DNA from: Thermoproteota archaeon | GTDB lineage: Archaea > Korarchaeota > Korarchaeia > Korarchaeales > Korarchaeaceae | Assembly (NCBI GenBank): GCA_003661265.1 | Contig: QMVU01000078.1 | Coordinates: 1-6,045 of the forward strand | DNA length: 6,045 nt | Reading direction: 5' to 3' | The notes under the pieces: generated by a model | Seen by the model: the letters and a program-made list of their open reading frames with translations, nothing else | What the model was told of the DNA's origin: nothing | Database searches by the model: none | Position numbers and translations under genes: made by a program | In this document: positions 1 through 5,528 of the stretch, piece by piece | How the letters are laid out: each line of letters opens with the position of its first letter | Position numbering within the stretch: the stretch's first letter is position 1

Positions 1-201
1 GAGCTTAATGGAAGGGACCTAAGACCTCATAAGATCAGGTTCAGTCAGGATTTCCCTAGGTGCCTCGTATCGCTTGGTGGCGGAGTTGCCGTCCTTACAT
101 ATGGACCGAGATTCTCTTACCTAGGAAGGTTTCCATATTGGCTTAAGAAGAGGATAGAGAGGAAGTTCATGAGGGAGCTGGATGAGCTCCTACTCTGCTA
201 A
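1..201 (+). CDS. C-terminal end of a probable FAD/NAD(P)-dependent oxidoreductase (NADH dehydrogenase-like), 5' end outside the window
   Basis: Frame 1 is open from the window edge to a TAA at 199-201 and encodes 66 residues. The segment has three visible parts: a basic stretch, a compact LVSLGGGVAVLTYG strand-turn-strand, and an amphipathic basic helix beginning YWLKKRIERKFMRELDEL. This layout (a glycine-rich VSLG..GVAVL strand followed by a W-L-K-K-rich membrane-associating helix) resembles the C-terminal end of type II NADH dehydrogenase / sulfide:quinone reductase-like flavoproteins, where the last helix docks the enzyme on the membrane. The FAD and NAD binding domains would lie upstream of the window and cannot be checked, so the assignment rests only on the tail. 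The next gene on this strand follows after a short gap that has its own TATA-like box. Confidence 0.6.
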   Translation, partial: ELNGRDLRPHKIRFSQDFPRCLVSLGGGVAVLTYGPRFSYLGRFPYWLKKRIERKFMRELDELLLC

Positions 202-221
202 CCTGTTTCCAGCGAAAAGTC

Positions 222-258
222 TATTTAACGTCAGAGAACCCTAAATAGGGGAGGAAGG
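222..258 (+). promoter_or_regulatory. TATA-like box and Shine-Dalgarno for the small nuclease gene
   Basis: TATTTAA at 222-228 is a plausible archaeal TATA box that predicts transcription starting near 250. A purine-rich GGGGAGGAAGG follows at 248-258 and could act as ribosome binding site. Both elements point to translation starting at about 259-265, where the frame has only ATA or GTT, rather than at the TTG at 316. A second AT-rich stretch (CTAAATAG, 241-248) is an alternative box. Confidence 0.4.
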
Positions 259-315
259 ATAGTTTCAAGGAAAGAAAGACTTCACGATTGGCTTATCAAA
301 GAGATCTCAAGGTTC

Positions 316-681
316 TTGAGGTCAGAGGGATGGGAAGTCGTAGAGGAGAACTTAGGGCAGGAGAAAGGGCCGGATATCCTCGCCTTATCCCCTGAAGGCA
401 ACTATTACGTTTTCGAGTGCGAGGTGGAGCACGCCTCCTCCAGAGCAGCTAGCGAGAGGAAGGCTTTGATGGTAAGGGAGTACATTGAGAGGTATGATTT
501 AGAAGCGGTGATCTTCATAGGAAGAAAGAAGCACGAACAGAAGTTCAGGGAAGCCTGTAAGAGGCTAGGATTGAACGTTAAGACCTCAACCCTTGGCTGG
601 ATGAATTTCATCAAGTTAGATGAGGACAAACTGAGGAATTGGCTGAGGAGCTTGGGTAAATCCGCTAGCTCGATGAAATAA
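316..681 (+). CDS. Small PD-(D/E)XK-like nuclease-fold protein; true N-terminus probably lies upstream near 259-262
   Basis: From the TTG at 316 this is 121 residues, but the same frame is open back to the stop at 226-228 and the upstream part looks like protein: about 19 further residues including RLHDWLIKEISRF, a good amphipathic helix. The whole then has the core of a restriction-endonuclease-like fold: helix 1, GWEVVEE strand, GPDI with its acidic residue (D20 from the TTG start), FECEVE strand (E34, E36), a long helix AASERKALMVREYIERY, then strand AVIFIG and a final alpha/beta unit. Archaeal Holliday junction resolvase-like and DUF-type nucleases share this order. The usual E-x-K is E-x-E here, so catalysis is uncertain. 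No ordinary ATG, GTG or TTG exists between 229 and 315 in this frame, so 316 is given only as the first normal start. It lies downstream of the flavoprotein-like gene on the same strand and converges on the coiled-coil gene. Confidence 0.7.
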   Translation: MRSEGWEVVEENLGQEKGPDILALSPEGNYYVFECEVEHASSRAASERKALMVREYIERYDLEAVIFIGRKKHEQKFREACKRLGLNVKTSTLGWMNFIKLDEDKLRNWLRSLGKSASSMK

Positions 682-749
682 GGCACAAATAGTGCTTAGA
701 AGAGGACCTCAGCGGATGTATGGCTCCTTTTACCGATGGAATCTTCAAG

Positions 750-1067
750 TTAAAGCAAACTGTCAAGAGATTCCTCCAGAGCCAACATGAGGGAGCCGTA
801 AGATTCGAGCAAATGACTTCTTTCGTGCTCCACATCCGATTGCTTAAGAAGGACCTGATTAAGTGCTTTCATTGCTTTAAGCCTAAGCTCAGCTATTTTT
901 TGCCCTTCAACGGGCTCTTTCACTTTACTTAGCTCAGTACAGATTTCTCTAAGTTCCTTAGCAAAGCCTCTCAGAAGTTCTGCTAGTTCCTCTTCTCTGG
1001 CAAGAAATCTCTCAAATCTAGCCTCAAATTTCCTAATTTCGGTCTCTAGATCCGATGACTTGCTCAT
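750..1067 (-). CDS. Short charged coiled-coil protein of unknown function
   Basis: 105 residues from the ATG at 1067. A GTG nine bases upstream (1076) would add three residues, but the ATG is preferred because TGAGGTG at 1074-1080 is a strong archaeal Shine-Dalgarno spaced six bases from it. The protein has no transmembrane segment and no cysteine motif. Residues 6 to about 50 form a highly charged E/R/K/L-rich helix (ETEIRKFEARFERFLAREEE and onward), a short break comes at KVKEPVEG, and a second helix runs to the end. The pattern suggests a helical-hairpin coiled coil, for example an oligomerisation or nucleoid/cytoskeletal accessory protein, but I do not recognise the family. It is monocistronic in this window, divergent from the DUF998 gene and convergent with the nuclease gene (68-base gap). 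Confidence 0.7.
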   Translation of the reverse strand: MSKSSDLETEIRKFEARFERFLAREEELAELLRGFAKELREICTELSKVKEPVEGQKIAELRLKAMKALNQVLLKQSDVEHERSHLLESYGSLMLALEESLDSLL

Positions 1068-1103
1068 GAAAAGCACCTCATGTACTCTGCTGTATTACTA
1101 CTC

Positions 1104-1113
1104 AATATAAAAA
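1104..1113 (-). promoter_or_regulatory. TATA box for the coiled-coil gene
   Basis: Read on the minus strand, TTTTTATATT lies about 26 bases before a predicted transcription start near 1082. That gives a roughly 15-base leader carrying TGAGGTG (1074-1080) and then the ATG at 1067. The spacing of all three elements is typical for archaea. Confidence 0.6.
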
Positions 1114-1116
1114 GTG

Positions 1117-1130
1117 TTACAACATTGTAA
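1117..1130. promoter_or_regulatory. 14-bp palindrome, possible operator beside the coiled-coil gene promoter
   Basis: TTACAACATTGTAA is a perfect inverted repeat of six-base arms around CA. It sits immediately upstream of the TATA/BRE region of the minus-strand gene, where archaeal regulators often bind. Regulator identity is unknown. The rest of the 1077-1307 intergenic region shows no RNA gene or conserved ORF that I can see. Confidence 0.3.
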
Positions 1131-1275
1131 AGCTTCGGAAGAGAAAAAGGGAAGTGTCTTGAGAGAATATCACAACCTCGTTCTATCCGGCTTACATAAA
1201 GCTGATCGTATTTTGTGCATGAATTCTTAACAGTCAACGAGGAAATCCAGGATAGTTAAGCGATGGACTGGTAGG

Positions 1276-1303
1276 TTTAAGTAGGAAGTAGGGTGCATTA
1301 GGG
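1276..1303 (+). promoter_or_regulatory. TATA-like box and leader for the DUF998 membrane protein gene
   Basis: TTTAAG starting at 1276 is centred about 30 bases before the ATG at 1308, so the transcript would be leaderless or nearly so. GGGTG at 1291-1295 is 12 bases from the ATG and would be a poor Shine-Dalgarno. Confidence 0.35.
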
Positions 1304-1307
1304 AAAA

Positions 1308-1880
1308 ATGGAAGCGACTAACAAGCCGATGTTAACCGGCTTACTGGCGATAGTCATCCCATTAACTTCGATCTTCCTGTCCATCGCTCTCTCCCCATGG
1401 TTTAGCTGGCGCTCTAATGCCCTAAGCGACCTTGGACACTCCTTAAGGAGTGAAGTCGCAGAGATATTTAATGCAGGCCTCCTAACAGGAGGCCTGTTGT
1501 TGATCCTTTACGGAGCTCTTTTCGTGAGAAAGGTCTACCCACTTACCTCGGTGCTAATAGGGATCGTGGGTTATCTATTTCAATTAGTTGGATTGTTCGA
1601 CGAAGCATACGGCTCTGCTCACCTCTTAGTTTCAGCTATCTTCTTCCTCTCTCTAGCTATAGCAACTCTAGTCTACTGCTACGAGAGGAGATCCTTATAT
1701 CCCCTCATCCTCCTAGCGATAGGAACCGTCTCATGGCTAGGGTACTTCTTAAAGATCTATAGATCCGGGATCTCAGTTCCAGAGATCGTATCAGTGCTAG
1801 GAGTCGCATTCTGGTATTTTGAGATGTGCTATCGTGTGAATTTGAAGCTGAGTGCAGGGAATCGCGAAACTAACAGTTAA
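1308..1880 (+). CDS. DUF998-family integral membrane protein
   Basis: 190 residues with six predicted membrane segments at about 9-29, 52-73, 78-97, 103-124, 130-149 and 156-174. The first loop holds the family signature W-F-S-W-R-S-N-A-L-S-D-L-G-H (31-44), followed by EIFNAGLL (52-59); a second conserved element, L-F-D-E-A near 96-100 with H105, opens helix 4. This combination is characteristic of DUF998 (a Frag1/DoxX-like group of small membrane proteins), found in many archaea and actinobacteria; its biochemical role is not established. The length fits the family and the ATG follows a plausible TATA box at the right distance. The gene converges on the hydrolase with 11 bases between stop codons. 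There is no operon partner, so context gives no function. Confidence 0.85.
   Translation: MEATNKPMLTGLLAIVIPLTSIFLSIALSPWFSWRSNALSDLGHSLRSEVAEIFNAGLLTGGLLLILYGALFVRKVYPLTSVLIGIVGYLFQLVGLFDEAYGSAHLLVSAIFFLSLAIATLVYCYERRSLYPLILLAIGTVSWLGYFLKIYRSGISVPEIVSVLGVAFWYFEMCYRVNLKLSAGNRETNS
1474..1496 (+). repeat. 10-bp perfect hairpin inside the DUF998 coding region
   Basis: CAGGCCTCCT at 1474-1483 and AGGAGGCCTG at 1487-1496 are exact reverse complements around a three-base loop. They encode the end of membrane segment 2 (AGLLTGGLL), and the near-repeated Gly-Leu-Leu codons partly explain the symmetry. Confidence 0.6.
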
Positions 1881-1884
1881 AAAA
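1879..1884 (-). terminator. Oligo-T terminator of the hydrolase gene
   Basis: Seven bases after the hydrolase TAA, the minus strand has six consecutive T residues, the usual archaeal intrinsic termination signal. It overlaps the stop codon of the converging DUF998 gene. Confidence 0.45.
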
Positions 1885-1891
1885 GAGTGAA

Positions 1892-2821
1892 TTAGCCTTC
1901 TAAGGACTTAATGAACTTTTCTATCTCCTTATTGACGATCTCTGGCCTTTCATATAGGATCAAGTGACCCGCATCTGCTATTACCACAAGCTCTGAGTTC
2001 GGCATCAGCTTATGAATTTCCTTGCTCCAAGAAGGAGGAGTTACCTTGTCGTCGGCTCCTACTATTATCAGAGTCCTAGCCTTAACATCGTTGAGCCAGG
2101 GTCTGGCATCATAGTCTGAGAAGAACTTCCAATACCGGTGAACGTGGGCTGGAAGGCTCGATATGTACTCCTCGTTATCCCTCATGAAGTCCTCGAAAAC
2201 CTCTTTTCGAGTTTTAGGGCTGAAGAACATGTCCCTGTAAGCTCTAACCGTGAGAGGGTTCTTTGTGAAGAGAATTTTCCTCCAAAATATCGGTGGAAGC
2301 ACCGCAATTACCCTATCTAGCATGGAAACATGCCACCTAAGGACTGAGCCTATAAGAACGAGTCCCTTAACTTCCCTCTCTCTGGCATAGGTTTGTGCCA
2401 CCATCGCACCAAAGCTATGTCCGATCAATACCACATCCTGGGGAGTTAAACCGAAGACCTTAAGGACCTCATCCAGATCGAGAAGGTAATCTCGTAGGGA
2501 AACCCTTAGGGGCTTATCGGATTCTCCATATCCTCTTTGATCATATACAACACACCTATATTTATTGCAGAAATGAGAGAGCTGATACTTCCAGTTGCTA
2601 ATCTGCCCCGGCATTCCGTGAAGGAAAACTAATGCTAGCTCAGAGCCTTCCTTTCCGCACTCGCATAGTTTGAGAGTCACCTCCCGAATATTCCTCCTCT
2701 CACATTTTAGAGGAAGGTCAGCTATGCGTACGGACATACCGTGATTTATAGCACATAAAAGAGAAAAAGTATTGCAAATCGCCAAGTGTCCAAACACTTC
2801 TGCTATTAGAATTTGAATCAT
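1892..2821 (-). CDS. Alpha/beta hydrolase (proline iminopeptidase / esterase-like)
   Basis: The catalytic set of a serine alpha/beta hydrolase is complete. From the 2821 start: oxyanion-hole motif HGMPG (68-72), DQRGYGESD (94-102) after strand 4, nucleophile elbow GHSFG with S136, acid D258 in GADDKVTP, and H286 in DAGHL. A helical cap lies between about 160 and 235. This matches the proline iminopeptidase / haloalkane dehalogenase / epoxide hydrolase-like superfamily; the substrate (peptide, ester or lactone) cannot be told from sequence. The protein appears cytosolic. The start is uncertain: ATG 2821 follows AGGT and a TATA-like ATATAAGC, but its first 28 residues have no counterpart in the family and are AT-rich; ATG 2737 (281 residues, starting MSVRIADLP) fits homologues better. 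It lies downstream of the AOR gene on the same strand, about 106 bases away. Confidence 0.88.
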   Translation of the reverse strand: MIQILIAEVFGHLAICNTFSLLCAINHGMSVRIADLPLKCERRNIREVTLKLCECGKEGSELALVFLHGMPGQISNWKYQLSHFCNKYRCVVYDQRGYGESDKPLRVSLRDYLLDLDEVLKVFGLTPQDVVLIGHSFGAMVAQTYAREREVKGLVLIGSVLRWHVSMLDRVIAVLPPIFWRKILFTKNPLTVRAYRDMFFSPKTRKEVFEDFMRDNEEYISSLPAHVHRYWKFFSDYDARPWLNDVKARTLIIVGADDKVTPPSWSKEIHKLMPNSELVVIADAGHLILYERPEIVNKEIEKFIKSLEG

Positions 2822-2872
2822 TTGAGCTACCTAAGTTGCTTGAAGCTGCGAATTAGGATTTCGATCAGGAGG

Positions 2873-2880
2873 GCTTATAT
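2873..2880 (-). promoter_or_regulatory. TATA-like box for the hydrolase gene
   Basis: Minus-strand ATATAAGC lies about 55 bases before ATG 2821, predicting a start near 2850 and a leader of about 28 bases that contains AGGT before the ATG. It suggests that the hydrolase is transcribed separately from the AOR gene. Confidence 0.35.
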
Positions 2881-2927
2881 GGAAAGTGTCGCTTCGTTGG
2901 CGATTAGCGTTAAAATATCCGTTATCC

Positions 2928-4844
2928 TCATGGGAGCTTAATTCCTCTTTCCTCCAAGTCCTTTACAACATCATCCAGGCCGACTCTGAGCAGCGTTTCC
3001 TTCTTGGGGATGCCGGTCTCCTTATCCCACCCCCTTAACTCATAGTAATTGTCGAGCATCATGTCGAGCTCTACAACTTGCCCCTTAGCAGGTCCTATTG
3101 GCGCTGGGACTTTTGTGAGCCTATCTGGAAGCGTATCGTCCTTTCTCCTTATCCCTTCTCTTACGTTAAAGGCCCTGTGGAGGTTCACTATCCTCTCCCC
3201 GATTAACTTCAATTCCTCAGTAGAGAGGTCAAATCCATTAGTTACTGCAAGAGCTTCCTTTATTTCATCATAGAATAGCGCTGGAGGAATCATGGTCCCA
3301 TATTTACATATCCCTACGGATTCTACCAAAACGGCGAAATCTTCATTGAGTTTGACCATCACCCACTTGTACATTGGGCTTTGCTTCTCCGCTATCTCCG
3401 GAAGGTACTGTTCCCCATATCGCTCCTTTATTTCCTTCTCAAAACCAACCTCGTCTAGGACGGGAAAACTGTACAAGTGGTCAGCACCCCTCTCTGCAAC
3501 AGCAATTCCAAGACCCATGCTTTTCTGAGCACGAGGCTCCTGAGCAGCTATCTCTTGCTTCTTAACGGTCATTACGAACTTCTCAGTCCCTCTCCCGAAC
3601 TTCCTCGCTGCTCTCCAGCTGCCTTCAGCTAAGATGTCCCCAACGCCCTCTCTCTTCGCGATCTTGTGGATAAGCTGTATCATCGCGTCAACGTTTCCCC
3701 AGGCTGCCTCTATCCCGTCAAGATCCTCCTTGGTTAGCAATCCCTCATCGTAGCACTCCATGACCCAAGATATGGTTGCTCCAGTAGAAACGGTGTCCAG
3801 GCCGTACTCGTTCGCCAGGTTGTTCATGTATATTATGGCCTCAAGATTTGAGTTCCCACACCTGGCTCCAAAAGAATCTAGAGTCTCGTACTCGGGCCCC
3901 TTGCAGTAATCGCAGGCGAAGGGCCCACTTGGAACCCTGACTATTCGGCCGCACCTTTGTACGCAAGCGTAGTCAGCCTTCGGCTTAACGAAGTAAAGCT
4001 TTCTTAGCGTCTCCCCGCTTATCTTCTCGTATTCCTCGAAAACTCCCTGCCTCATGTTGTAGGTTGGGAGTCTTCCAATGTGGTGCATGAGCTCTATGAG
4101 GTTCGTTGTGCCGTACATCGCCCTAATCGGCGTGTATGGATGTTCTCTCATCTTCCTGTGTATCTCCCTCATTACCTCCAAGTAGCGGTCTGGATCGGCT
4201 ACCTCTATTGGCTTGAACCCTCTAACAGCTATGGCCTTCAACCTCTTGCTCCCCATCACGGCTCCCATTCCAGACCTAGCTGCCACCCTTCCGTGGTCGT
4301 TAACTATGGCTGCAAACCTAACCAAGTTCTCGCCTGCTGGCCCTATGCTTGCAACCCTTACCTCAGGATCTCCTACCTCCTCCCTTATCAAATCCTCAGT
4401 TTTGTACGTGCTCTCTCCCCATATCCTGCTCGCGTCTTTAAGCTCAGGCCTTCCATCGTATATCAATAGGTAAACCGGCCTCTCACTTCTGCCTAGGAAC
4501 ACAACAGCATCGTATCCAGCAAACTTAAGCTCAGGTCCGATGAAGCCAGCTGCATGAGATTCCCCCCATATCTCCGTTAGTGGAGATTTTGCAGCGAACA
4601 CGTGTCTTGAAGCTTGGGGAAACATAGTTCCAGTTAAGGGACCAATCGCAAATATCAAAACGTTTTCGGGGCCCAAAGGATCTATTCCAGGCTCTATCAT
4701 GTCGTAAAGGAGCCTTGCACAAAGGCCTGTTCCTCCGAGGTATTTCTCTGCAAGCTCATTGGTCATAGGCCTTTCTTCGAACTTCCCCTTGGAAAGGTCT
4801 ACGTAAAGTATCTTGCCCCCGTAAGCCTTGTATTTGAGTTCCAT
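2928..4844 (-). CDS. AOR-family tungsten aldehyde:ferredoxin oxidoreductase with a variant iron-sulfur ligand set
   Basis: 638 residues, the usual length for this family. Such enzymes oxidise aldehydes to acids with ferredoxin as acceptor, using tungsten bound by two pterins beside an iron-sulfur cluster, in the cytosol. Visible signatures: YGGKILYVDLS near the start, GGTGL (37-41), GPLTGT, ARSGMGAVMGSKRLKAI (188-204, pterin contacts), GPEYETL (316-322; first Glu likely equivalent to Pyrococcus furiosus AOR E313), ADH with H456 (likely H448) and ICKYG with C513. The cluster motif normally reading CxxCxxxC is D291-xx-C294-xxx-C298, and an extra pair C311-xx-C314 follows just before GPEYE. The true substrate is unknown; a WOR4-like or BamB-like member is possible. 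ATG 4844 is chosen because GGAGGGTGA (4849-4857) lies four bases before it; ATG 4865 would add seven residues. Confidence 0.95.
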   Translation of the reverse strand: MELKYKAYGGKILYVDLSKGKFEERPMTNELAEKYLGGTGLCARLLYDMIEPGIDPLGPENVLIFAIGPLTGTMFPQASRHVFAAKSPLTEIWGESHAAGFIGPELKFAGYDAVVFLGRSERPVYLLIYDGRPELKDASRIWGESTYKTEDLIREEVGDPEVRVASIGPAGENLVRFAAIVNDHGRVAARSGMGAVMGSKRLKAIAVRGFKPIEVADPDRYLEVMREIHRKMREHPYTPIRAMYGTTNLIELMHHIGRLPTYNMRQGVFEEYEKISGETLRKLYFVKPKADYACVQRCGRIVRVPSGPFACDYCKGPEYETLDSFGARCGNSNLEAIIYMNNLANEYGLDTVSTGATISWVMECYDEGLLTKEDLDGIEAAWGNVDAMIQLIHKIAKREGVGDILAEGSWRAARKFGRGTEKFVMTVKKQEIAAQEPRAQKSMGLGIAVAERGADHLYSFPVLDEVGFEKEIKERYGEQYLPEIAEKQSPMYKWVMVKLNEDFAVLVESVGICKYGTMIPPALFYDEIKEALAVTNGFDLSTEELKLIGERIVNLHRAFNVREGIRRKDDTLPDRLTKVPAPIGPAKGQVVELDMMLDNYYELRGWDKETGIPKKETLLRVGLDDVVKDLEERGIKLP

Positions 4845-4897
4845 TGACTCACCCTCCGAGGACATGGTGATAAAAGTCCAGCTTCCTAATAACTTCG
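4845..4897 (-). promoter_or_regulatory. Start region of the AOR gene: Shine-Dalgarno and TATA-like boxes
   Basis: On the minus strand GGAGGGTGA (4849-4857) is a near-ideal ribosome binding site for ATG 4844. Two TATA-like boxes compete: TTTTAT at about 4870-4875 would start the transcript close to 4847 (leaderless at 4844, Shine-Dalgarno not transcribed). TTATTAG near 4886-4892 would start it near 4864 (leaderless at the upstream ATG, or a short leader that includes the Shine-Dalgarno). Confidence 0.4.
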
Positions 4898-4939
4898 GCG
4901 CTCACCATTACAACGTGAAATCCTATCCCTACGCATGTG

Positions 4940-4954
4940 TATAGCGAAGCTATA
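4940..4954. promoter_or_regulatory. TATAGC-GAA-GCTATA dyad overlapping the relic promoter
   Basis: Six-base perfect arms flank GAA. The right arm, CTATAG, is also the best TATA-like box for the decayed nucleotidyltransferase gene: it predicts a start near 4978, just ahead of GGGTG (4982-4986) and ATG 4994. It may be a former autoregulatory site, since toxin-antitoxin operons often control themselves. It could also be chance. Confidence 0.25.
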
Positions 4955-4993
4955 GTGAAAAGACACGCGAAAGAACTGAAAGGGTGTTGACAA

Positions 4994-5302
4994 ATGCCAG
5001 GAGCTGATAGGACTTTAAAGAACTGATTTCAGTCATCAGAAGATTGGTCTGATTAAGGTTCACCTTTTTTGGATTTAGGCCAGAAGCAATCACCTCAGGG
5101 ATCCTGATTACGACTTGATTGCAGTTTTCTCCAAGTTTGAAGGAATTACCTTCACCAAGAGGATGGTCATGCTCACAAAAAGATCTTTAAGCAGGGAGCA
5201 AGAGGGAGTTTCAAACTCCTTTTGCTATACGCCTGAAGAGTTTAAAAGGAAGAAAGATCTAGAAACAGCGTCGTCGCTCTTTCAGAGGAGATAAAGCTCT
5301 AG
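4994..5302 (+). pseudogene. Decayed MNT-type nucleotidyltransferase (antitoxin of a HEPN/MNT pair)
   Basis: No single frame is open, but joined frames give a recognisable minimal nucleotidyltransferase of about 100 residues: MPGADR (frame of 4994), DFKELISVIRRL (5011 on), LIKVHLF (5049-5069), GFR (5071-5079), ARSNHLRDPDYDL (5079-5117), IAVFSKFEGITFTKRMVML, FCYTPEEFKRKK, then a shift to RNSVVALSEEIKL and a TAG at 5300-5302. These match the family pattern L-F-G-S-R-A-R-G, D-S-D-Y-D-L, F-E-G...KRM, C-Y-T-P-E-E-F and a terminal V..AL.EGI.L. Damage includes at least three shifts, internal stops (TAG at 5076-5078, TGA at 5050-5052), GS changed to GF and S-D to P-D at the nucleotide-binding site. 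Several shifts could in principle be read errors, but the lost catalytic motif argues for real decay. Intact relatives AMPylate and silence a HEPN RNase partner. Confidence 0.75.
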
Positions 5303-5315
5303 GTTCACGGTAGCA

Positions 5316-5523
5316 ATGGAGCGTGCATTAGAAGAAATGTTTAGGCTGCAACATTATTTCTGTTTCACCGAAATCCTTCATAGAGATGAACAATGAGACT
5401 CTTCAACTTAAGAGTTTAAAACCTGGCAAAGCAGGCAAATTTTGCTTGGCGCGGGCAGTTCAGGTGAATACAACCTCCCTCCCTTCTTGTGGGGAAAGAC
5501 TGAAGGAACAAGAATCCATCTAA
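5316..5523 (+). pseudogene. Probable decayed HEPN-domain partner gene
   Basis: Fourteen bases after the nucleotidyltransferase relic, ATG 5316 opens MERALEEMFRLQHYFCFTEI, closely resembling the first helix of archaeal HEPN proteins (M-x-R-A-x-E-E-M-x-R-A-x-H-W-L-x-F-A-E). A TGA at 5394 ends that frame. Further on, short pieces in other frames look like later HEPN helices: LAKQANFAWR around 5434-5463 recalls the QQAxEFALKA helix, and SCGERLKE near 5480-5510 recalls the following turn. The catalytic R-x4-6-H motif is not found. The MNT-then-HEPN order fits known toxin-antitoxin pairs. The N-terminal match is fair and the rest weak; this call depends partly on the neighbour. Confidence 0.4.
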
Positions 5524-5528
5524 TTTTG

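Noticed and set aside
405..932. Antisense frames over the nuclease gene (405-686, minus) and over the coiled-coil gene (720-932, plus)
   Set aside because: They overlap better-supported genes on the other strand and show no recognisable domain or ribosome site.
1176..1242. CCTCGTT ... AACGAGG inverted repeat in the intergenic region
   Set aside because: Seven-base arms separated by more than 50 bases are expected by chance in this much sequence.
3049..4473. Several plus-strand open frames of 60-130 codons opposite the AOR gene
   Set aside because: They are antisense to a full-length, strongly conserved enzyme, have low-complexity Ser/Pro/Leu compositions and no domain signatures.
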